Origin: Adlercreutzia faecimuris
GTDB taxonomy: Bacteria; Actinomycetota; Coriobacteriia; Coriobacteriales; Eggerthellaceae
Reading direction: 5' to 3'
Length of the DNA stretch: 64,000 nucleotides
Assembly: GCF_022669055.1 (NCBI RefSeq)
Contig: NZ_JAJMLW010000001.1
Coordinates: 682,001 to 746,000 of the forward strand
Shown here: positions 58,644 to 64,000 of the stretch, one piece after another
Numbering within the stretch: position 1 is the stretch's first letter
Layout: each line of letters opens with the position of its first letter
Made by a program: the position numbers and the translations under genes
Notes under the pieces: model-generated
Seen by the model: the letters and a program-made list of their open reading frames with translations, nothing else
Told to the model about the DNA's origin: nothing
Database searches by the model: none

Positions 58644-61253
58644 ATGAGAACCAAGGATCGCACCGTCGTGCACAACCTGGGCCTGGAGGCCTGCGGCGGC
58701 GGCGCCAACATGGTGGCGGCCGACGTGCTCGACGGCAGGCTGGTGCGCATCCGCCCGATGCGCTTCGACGGCGACTACACGGAGGAGGAGCTGAACTACT
58801 GGCGCCTGACCGGCAGAGACGGCATCACGTTCGAGCCGGGGATGAAGACGCCCACGCCCAACTTCCCCCTCACCTACAAGCGGCGCACCTACTCGCGCAA
58901 CCGCGTGCCGTTCCCGATGCGCCGCGTCGACTGGGACCCGGAAGGCGAGCGCAACCCGCAGAACCGCGGCACGAGCAAGTACGTGCGCATCAGCTGGGAC
59001 GAGGCCTGCCGCCTCATCGCGTCGGAGATCCGCCGCGTGCACGAGGAGTACGGCCCGTACTCCATCCTCTGCCAGGCCGACGGCCATGGCGAGAGCAAGG
59101 CCGTCCACTGCTGCCACGGCTGCCAGACGCGCCTGCTGGACCTGTGCGGCGGCTACACGGTGCAGGCCCGTAACCCCGATAGCTGGGAGGGCTGGTACTG
59201 GGGCGCCAAGCACGCCTGGGGCATGGACCCGGTGGGCCAGAACACGCTTTCCACCAACACCGCCCAGGACATCGCCCAGCATGCCGACGCGATGCTGTAC
59301 TGGGGCTGCGACCTGGAGACCAACACGTCGGCCTGGGGCGGCCAGCTGGCCAGCCGCCTGGCCTACTGGTTCGACGACTGCGGCGTCAAGCACATCGCCA
59401 TCGCGCCGGACTGCAACTACACCGCCGTCGTGCACGCCGACAAGTGGCTGCCCGTGCTGCCCAACACCGACGCGGCGCTCCAGCTGGCCATCGCGTACGT
59501 GTGGATGACCGAGGGCACCTACGAGAAGGACTACCTCGAGACCCACGCCATCGGCTTCGACTGGTTCGAGTACTACGTGCTGGGCAACGAGGACGGCGTG
59601 GCGAAGACGCCGGAGTGGGCCGAGCCCATCTGCGGCATCCCCGCCTACAAGATCAAGGCGCTGGCGCGCTACTGGGCCCGCCACAACGTGTCCATCGCCC
59701 ACTGCAACGGCGGCTCGTTCATCCGCAGCGCGTTCGCCACCGAGCCGGCGCGCCTGGAGGTGTACCTCATGGCGATGCAGGGCATCGGCATGCCGGGCCG
59801 CACCACCATCAAGTTCATCGAGTGGACGCTGTTCGGCATGGCGTCGTGCAGCCCGCTGCCCCCGTCGAAGGTGGCACCCTCCACGGCCGCCTGCTTCAAC
59901 GGCTGGGTCATCGGGTCGAACCCCGACCACACCATCGCCAAGTGCCACGTCCACAAGGCCTTGCGCGGCGAGCGCCTCAGCTGGTACGGCCACGGCACGG
60001 CCGCCAACGACCGCCCCGACCAGTTCGTCAAGCTGGAGTTCCCGGTGGGGGACAACGGCCCGGTGAAGATGCTCTGGTCGGACAACCCGGCGTTCTCCAC
60101 CAGCCTGAACGGCGGCAGCGAGTACCTCGACGCCCTGCGCAGCGAGAACCTGGAGTGCTACGTGGTGCAGGTGCCGTGGTTCGAGGACGACGCCCGCTTC
60201 GCCGACATCGTGCTGCCCATCACCACCAAGTTCGAGTCGGCCGACTTCGGCACCGACGCCGACTCGGGCCAGTGGAACGCCGTCATCTACGAGGAGCAGG
60301 CCATCGAGCCGGTGGGCGAGGCCCGCACCGACTGGGAGGCCGTGCAGTCCGTCGCCCGCGCGCTCGAGGCCTACGGCGGCATCTACGAGAACCTCTGGGA
60401 GCGCCTGACCGGGGGCAAGGACACCGAGACGCAGGTGCGCGAGGGCTACGAGGCCTGCGGCATCCCCGAGGCCGAGCGCGACTGGGACGCCTTCAAGGAG
60501 CGCAAGTACCAGCTCATCCCCACCGTGGAGGGCTGGCAGGATCAGCGCGTGGGCCTGTCGGGCTTCTACGAGAACCCCGAGGTCTTCCCGCTGACCACCC
60601 CCACGGGCAAGATCGAGTTCTACGCGACGGGGTTGGCCGACCACTTCCCCGACGACGCCTTCCGCGGGCCGGTGGCCCACTGGATCGAGGCCGGCGACGG
60701 CCACGACGACCGCCTGTCGAGCGAGCGCGCGCAGAAGTATCCCTTCCTCGTGGAGTCGAACCACCCGCGCTGGCGCGTCCACGCCGAGTTCGACGACGTG
60801 GAGTGGTTCCGCGAGATCGAGACGTGCAAGGTGATCGGCCCAGACGGCTACGCCTACGAGCCCGTGTGGCTCAACCCCGTGGACGCCGCGCGTCTGGGCA
60901 TCGAGAGCGGGGACGTGGTGAGCGTGTTCAACGAGCGCGGCAGCGTGCTCGGCGGCGCGCGGGTGACCGAGCGCGTGCGTCCCAGCGTCGTGTACGTGGA
61001 TCACGGCGCCAACAGCGACATCATCGTGCCGGGCATCGGCGGGCTCGACCGCGGCGGCGACATCAACCTCATCTGCCCGACGGCCACCACGTCCGGCAAC
61101 GCGAGCGGCGAGGTGACGAGCGGGTACCTGGCCGGCGTGGAGAAGGTGGACGTCTTCGAGCTGGCGCGGCGCTACCCCGAGCAGTTCGCCCGCGGCGCCA
61201 ACCGCGGCGGCGCCGGCGGAGACGTGCGCGACTACCTGGAAGGGGAGGAGTAG
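58644..61253 (+). CDS. Pyrogallol transhydroxylase-like molybdenum enzyme, large subunit
   Basis: 869 aa, close to the 875-residue large subunit of the Pelobacter enzyme, which converts pyrogallol to phloroglucinol. As in that enzyme there is no N-terminal CxxC...C Fe-S site and no Tat signal, so it is cytoplasmic. The active-site block NPDSWEGWYWG (Asp179, Ser180 as probable Mo ligand, Trp181) and the DGHGESKAVHCCHGC segment fit the family. Bis-MGD segments (WGCDLETNTSAWGG, IAIAPDCNYTAVVHADKWLP) follow. ATG 58644 has GAGGAGAGGAG. The small-subunit gene begins 3 bp after its stop. Substrate specificity is inferred from similarity; related hydroxybenzene transferases are possible. Confidence 0.87.
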   Translation: MRTKDRTVVHNLGLEACGGGANMVAADVLDGRLVRIRPMRFDGDYTEEELNYWRLTGRDGITFEPGMKTPTPNFPLTYKRRTYSRNRVPFPMRRVDWDPEGERNPQNRGTSKYVRISWDEACRLIASEIRRVHEEYGPYSILCQADGHGESKAVHCCHGCQTRLLDLCGGYTVQARNPDSWEGWYWGAKHAWGMDPVGQNTLSTNTAQDIAQHADAMLYWGCDLETNTSAWGGQLASRLAYWFDDCGVKHIAIAPDCNYTAVVHADKWLPVLPNTDAALQLAIAYVWMTEGTYEKDYLETHAIGFDWFEYYVLGNEDGVAKTPEWAEPICGIPAYKIKALARYWARHNVSIAHCNGGSFIRSAFATEPARLEVYLMAMQGIGMPGRTTIKFIEWTLFGMASCSPLPPSKVAPSTAACFNGWVIGSNPDHTIAKCHVHKALRGERLSWYGHGTAANDRPDQFVKLEFPVGDNGPVKMLWSDNPAFSTSLNGGSEYLDALRSENLECYVVQVPWFEDDARFADIVLPITTKFESADFGTDADSGQWNAVIYEEQAIEPVGEARTDWEAVQSVARALEAYGGIYENLWERLTGGKDTETQVREGYEACGIPEAERDWDAFKERKYQLIPTVEGWQDQRVGLSGFYENPEVFPLTTPTGKIEFYATGLADHFPDDAFRGPVAHWIEAGDGHDDRLSSERAQKYPFLVESNHPRWRVHAEFDDVEWFREIETCKVIGPDGYAYEPVWLNPVDAARLGIESGDVVSVFNERGSVLGGARVTERVRPSVVYVDHGANSDIIVPGIGGLDRGGDINLICPTATTSGNASGEVTSGYLAGVEKVDVFELARRYPEQFARGANRGGAGGDVRDYLEGEE

Positions 61254-61256
61254 GAC

Positions 61257-62078
61257 ATGAAGACCATCCTGGTTGACCTCGACCGCTGCAACGGCTGCTT
61301 CAACTGCCAGCTGGCCTGCAAGGACGAGCACTGCGGCAACGACTGGCGCCCCATCGCGGCGCCCCAGCCCACCACCGGCCAGTTCTGGTGCCGGGTGGAC
61401 CAGCGCGAGCGCGGGCGCGTGCCCGTGGTGAAGGTGGCCTACACGCCGACCTTCTGCGGCATGTGCGACGACGCGCCCTGCCTGGCCGCCGCCACCGACG
61501 GCGCGGTGTACCGCCGCGACGACGGGCTCATCGTGATCGACCCCGAGAAGGCGCGCGGCCAGCGGGCCATCGCCGAGGCGTGCCCCCTGGGGATGGTGTA
61601 CTGGAACGAGGAGCTGGAGGCGCCCCAGAAGTGCACCGGCTGCGCGCACCTGCTCGACGACGGCTGGGCCGAGCCGCGCTGCGTGGACGCCTGCGCCACC
61701 GGCGCCCTGCGCTACGTGGACGCCGACGAGGCGGCCGACGAGCTGGCGGGCGCCGAGGGGGCCGATGAGCTGGCCGGCCTGGGCACGCACGTGCTCTACC
61801 TGCACAAGCCGCGCCGCTTCGTGGCCGGCACCGTCGCCGACCGCACGGTGAACGAGGTGGTCATCGGCGCCGCGGTGACCGTGCGCGACGAGGCCGGCGC
61901 CGTGGCGGCCGAGCTGGTCACCGACGAGTTCGGCGACTTCTACCACGAGGGCCTCGACGAGGCGCGCTACCGCGTGTCCATCGAGGCGGCCGGCTACGAG
62001 CCCGTGGAGCTTGTGGCCGACTGCACGGAGCGGGACGTGGTCTTCGACGACGTGCTGCTCAAGCGGCCGCGCGCCTAG
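61257..62078 (+). CDS. Pyrogallol transhydroxylase-like small subunit, Fe-S plus transthyretin-like domain
   Basis: 273 aa, matching the ~274-residue small subunit of the Pelobacter enzyme. Residues 1-~165 are a ferredoxin-like domain with CNGCFNCQLAC, CGMCDDAPC and CTGCAHLLDDGWAEPRCVDAC, enough for three [4Fe-4S] clusters. Residues ~190-273 (VAGTVADRTVNEVVIGAAVTVRDE...GDFYHEGLDEARYRVSIEAAGYE) form a beta-barrel domain of the carboxypeptidase-regulatory/transthyretin-like type, a hallmark of this subunit. It supports the assignment of the large subunit. Confidence 0.9.
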   Translation: MKTILVDLDRCNGCFNCQLACKDEHCGNDWRPIAAPQPTTGQFWCRVDQRERGRVPVVKVAYTPTFCGMCDDAPCLAAATDGAVYRRDDGLIVIDPEKARGQRAIAEACPLGMVYWNEELEAPQKCTGCAHLLDDGWAEPRCVDACATGALRYVDADEAADELAGAEGADELAGLGTHVLYLHKPRRFVAGTVADRTVNEVVIGAAVTVRDEAGAVAAELVTDEFGDFYHEGLDEARYRVSIEAAGYEPVELVADCTERDVVFDDVLLKRPRA

Positions 62079-62095
62079 GGGCGCCGGCCCGACCC

Positions 62096-62123
62096 GCGGG
62101 CGCTGCCGCCGGGCGGCGCCCGC
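62096..62123 (+). terminator. Hairpin after the transhydroxylase genes
   Basis: GCGGGCGC (62096-62103) pairs with GCGCCCGC (62116-62123), with further pairing inside. There is no T-run, so it may only attenuate transcription into the SLC13 gene. Confidence 0.45.
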
Positions 62124-62214
62124 ACCCCCCCCAAGAACGATCCCGCGCCGCCGCGCGCGGGCTTGAGCCGAGGGGCGGCGCCGCGGGCGCGCCCCGGAAG
62201 GAGTTGACCTACCT

Positions 62215-63627
62215 ATGAAGCAGAAGAGCATGCCGCTGCGCCTGGGCATCATGCTCGTGGGCCTGGCGGCCATCGCCCTGGCCTACCTGGCCCCCGCGCC
62301 GGCCGGCCTCACCTCGCCGGCGCTCACGGCGCTCGTCGTCTTTCTCGTCGCCATCGTGTTCTGGGTGACCGAGGTCATGCCCATCGCCATCACCGGCTGG
62401 GCCATGGTGGGCATCCTGCCCCTGCTGGGCGTGCTGACGCCCGACGAGGCGTGGGCGGCCTCCATCAACAACGCCATCATCTTCTACCTGTGCTGCTTCG
62501 CCTTCGCCTGCTTCATCGGGCGCTCGTCCATCGCCACGCGCCTGACGGGGATGATCCTGCGCTGGGCGGGGACGAGCTCGTCCCGCGTGCTGCTGGGCTT
62601 CATGGCGGTGACGGCGCTCATATCCTCGCTCATGGACAACCTGCCCCTGTGCGCCGTGATGCTGCCCATCGCCTACGGCGTGCTCGACGCCAACGACACG
62701 CCGCTGGGTCGCAAGTCTCCCTTCGCGAAGTGCCTGGCCATCGGCATCCCGTGGGCCGCGGCCATCGGCGGCATGATGACGCCGGCTGGCTGCATCATCA
62801 ACGTGCTCACCCTGAGCCTCCTGGAGCAGAGCTTCGGCCTGCAGATCAGCTTCGTGCAGTGGATGGCCCTCGGCATTCCCGCCACCCTCATCCTCATCCC
62901 CGTGGGCTGGCTCGCGCTCACCCGCATCTTCAAGCCCGAGGCGCTCTCGCAGCAGGCCGTCGACGCCGGCATCCGCCAGGCCGACGAGCTGCCGGCGATG
63001 CCGCGCACCGAGATCGCCGGCGTCGTCGTGATGCTGGGCACGCTGGTCGTGTGGGTGGCCGGGTCGTGGGTTCCCGCGCTCAACACCACCGTGGTGAGCC
63101 TGGTGGCCCTGGGCCTCATGTTCTTCCCCGGCGTGGACGCCATCAAGTTCGACGACTTCCTCTCCGACAGCCCCTGGGGCATGATGCTGCTGATGATGGC
63201 CGTGAACGTGCTGGTGGCCGGCCTCATCGCCACCGGTGCCATCGAGTGGCTGGTGGCCGTGGTCATGGCGCCGATGACCGCCTGGCCGCTCATGGTGACC
63301 ATGGTGGCGCTGTCCGTCATCGCCTGCCTGCTGCACAACGTCATCCCGGCGGGCCCGGCCTGCGCCGGCCTCATCGCTGTGCCCTTCGCCACCATCATCG
63401 TGTCGATGGGCGGCAACCTGGCCGCGGTGTGCGCCATGGTGGCGTGGTGGTCGGCCATCTCGCTCATGCTGCCGCTCGACGGCGTGCCGCTGCTGTCCTA
63501 TGCGAACAAGCGCAAGTACTTCTCGTTCGGCGACATGCTGAAGGTGGGCTGGGCGCCCAGCGTGGTGCTCGTCATCATCACGGTGACGCTTACGCCGGCC
63601 ACCTGCGCGCTGCTGGGGCTGGCCTAG
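62215..63627 (+). CDS. SLC13/DASS-family anion permease
   Basis: 470 aa, about 12 hydrophobic segments. The family signatures are the N-terminal WVTEVMPIAITGW, the SSLMDNLPLCAVMLPIA segment and the C-terminal HNVIPAGPACAGLIAVPFA region. Members carry di- and tricarboxylates, sulfate or aromatic carboxylates with Na+. The start follows CGGAAGGAGTTG. Located 136 bp after the transhydroxylase genes, so import of a phenolic carboxylate precursor (gallate, for example) is possible but unproven. Confidence 0.87.
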   Translation: MKQKSMPLRLGIMLVGLAAIALAYLAPAPAGLTSPALTALVVFLVAIVFWVTEVMPIAITGWAMVGILPLLGVLTPDEAWAASINNAIIFYLCCFAFACFIGRSSIATRLTGMILRWAGTSSSRVLLGFMAVTALISSLMDNLPLCAVMLPIAYGVLDANDTPLGRKSPFAKCLAIGIPWAAAIGGMMTPAGCIINVLTLSLLEQSFGLQISFVQWMALGIPATLILIPVGWLALTRIFKPEALSQQAVDAGIRQADELPAMPRTEIAGVVVMLGTLVVWVAGSWVPALNTTVVSLVALGLMFFPGVDAIKFDDFLSDSPWGMMLLMMAVNVLVAGLIATGAIEWLVAVVMAPMTAWPLMVTMVALSVIACLLHNVIPAGPACAGLIAVPFATIIVSMGGNLAAVCAMVAWWSAISLMLPLDGVPLLSYANKRKYFSFGDMLKVGWAPSVVLVIITVTLTPATCALLGLA

Positions 63628-63733
63628 GGGCCGGCCGCGCTCACGTGGGAGGGGACGCGCGCGGGCCGGCACGCGCCCGCGCGCGACGCACGCAGGTGGG
63701 CGCGGCCCGCGGACGTGCGCCGCTTTGCCGAAG

Positions 63734-63765
63734 GCGCCCGAGGTGGTACCCTCCCCCTCGGGCGC
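63734..63765 (+). terminator. Hairpin after the SLC13 gene
   Basis: GCGCCCGAGG (63734-63743) pairs perfectly with CCTCGGGCGC (63756-63765), followed by GGTTCTTTG. It separates the SLC13 gene from the LysR gene; 28 bp remain before the LysR ATG. Confidence 0.6.
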
Positions 63766-63792
63766 GGTTCTTTGTGGGGAAGGACGGGCACT

Positions 63793-64000
63793 ATGAGAAC
63801 GAGCTACCTGCGGCACTTCGTCGACATCGCCGAGCTGGGGTCCATCGCGGCCGCGGCGCAGAAGAACTACATCACCTACCAGGGGATGAGCCGCTCGCTG
63901 TCGGTGCTCGAGACTGAGCTGGGCTGCGAGCTGTTCAAGCGCACGCCCAACCGCCTGGTGCTGACCGCCTGCGGCGAGGCGCTGCTCGACGACGCGCGCG
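63793..64000 (+). CDS. LysR-family transcriptional regulator (partial, cut by window end)
   Basis: The first 69 codons are visible. MRTSYLRHFVDIAELGSIAAAAQKNYITYQGMSRSLSVLE is the LysR winged helix-turn-helix, continuing ELGCELFKRTPNRLVLTACGEALLDDAR. The usual second residue pattern and the FxRTxxxxxLT motif are intact. The remaining effector domain lies beyond the window. It follows the aromatic-compound cluster in the same direction and may control it. Confidence 0.88.
   Translation, partial: MRTSYLRHFVDIAELGSIAAAAQKNYITYQGMSRSLSVLETELGCELFKRTPNRLVLTACGEALLDDAR

Noticed and set aside
58602-62273. A 1223-codon antisense open frame over the transhydroxylase genes
   Set aside because: Antisense shadow. 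The plus-strand genes have clear family motifs, ribosome binding sites and a 3-bp junction.

Overview
This is a GC-rich (roughly 70 % by eye) bacterial chromosome segment. Several features point to the Coriobacteriia, most likely the Eggerthellaceae (Eggerthella, Gordonibacter and Adlercreutzia relatives). These are an actinobacterial-type integration host factor (46738-47046), a CIRCE heat-shock operator, three molybdopterin enzymes (one a probable selenoprotein), a LuxR-type regulator beside one of them, several MFS carriers, and a pyrogallol transhydroxylase pair. No rRNA, phage, insertion sequence or CRISPR array was seen. The family assignment is inference from gene content.

Layout. 1-4120: ferric/heavy-metal ABC operon behind a Fur-like promoter, with a DUF364/DUF4213 protein. 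4583-6262: MFS carrier. 6468-8579 (-): DnaJ, DUF5685 and zinc-ribbon operon. 8895-12075 (-): cupin, DUF169 and flavin oxidoreductase operon, divergent from a catechol-dehydroxylase-like molybdenum enzyme (12515-14890). 14932-18282 (-): COG0523 GTPase plus a fused arsenite methyltransferase / radical-SAM protein (ArsM-ArsS). 18455-20125: TetR and AEC carrier with a palindrome between them. 20423-26734: HerA-like ATPase, MFS-CBS fusion, and htpG behind a CIRCE. 26938-31064: NitT/TauT-type ABC system plus a BioB-like radical SAM protein. A paralogous radical SAM gene lies convergent to it, downstream of apt (31083-32615). 32795-35965 (-): three-gene 2-hydroxyacyl-CoA-dehydratase-like system. 35966-39439: repeat-rich zone with a membrane protein, a DUF2064 glycosyltransferase-like gene and a short LuxR regulator.

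39746-45320 is the most striking block. It holds a Tat-exported molybdopterin reductase with an in-frame UGA exactly where this family has its Mo-ligating residue, followed by a SECIS-like hairpin. Its Fe-S subunit, NrfD membrane anchor and TorD chaperone come next, and then the selenocysteine tRNA gene (selC, anticodon TCA) 59 bp further on. 45385-49462: SpoU methyltransferase, mIHF, MazG and an Fe-S aldo/keto reductase. 49630-54014: polar amino-acid ABC transporter with a glycine-amidinotransferase homologue. 54218-54828: toxin-antitoxin pair. 54908-56779: DUF2798 and EamA membrane proteins. 57284-64000: MFS, pyrogallol transhydroxylase large and small subunits, SLC13 carrier and the start of a LysR regulator.

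How it fits together. The window looks like a run of small respiratory or aromatic-compound modules, each with its own transporter and regulator. Selenium and arsenic biochemistry recur: a UGA-containing reductase, selC, ArsM-ArsS and a DUF2064 protein. A family of five intergenic inverted-repeat elements (about 160-210 bp, different arms, shared core resembling CGCGACCTGGGCAAACGC) is scattered from 20 to 57 kb and is not explained by any gene.
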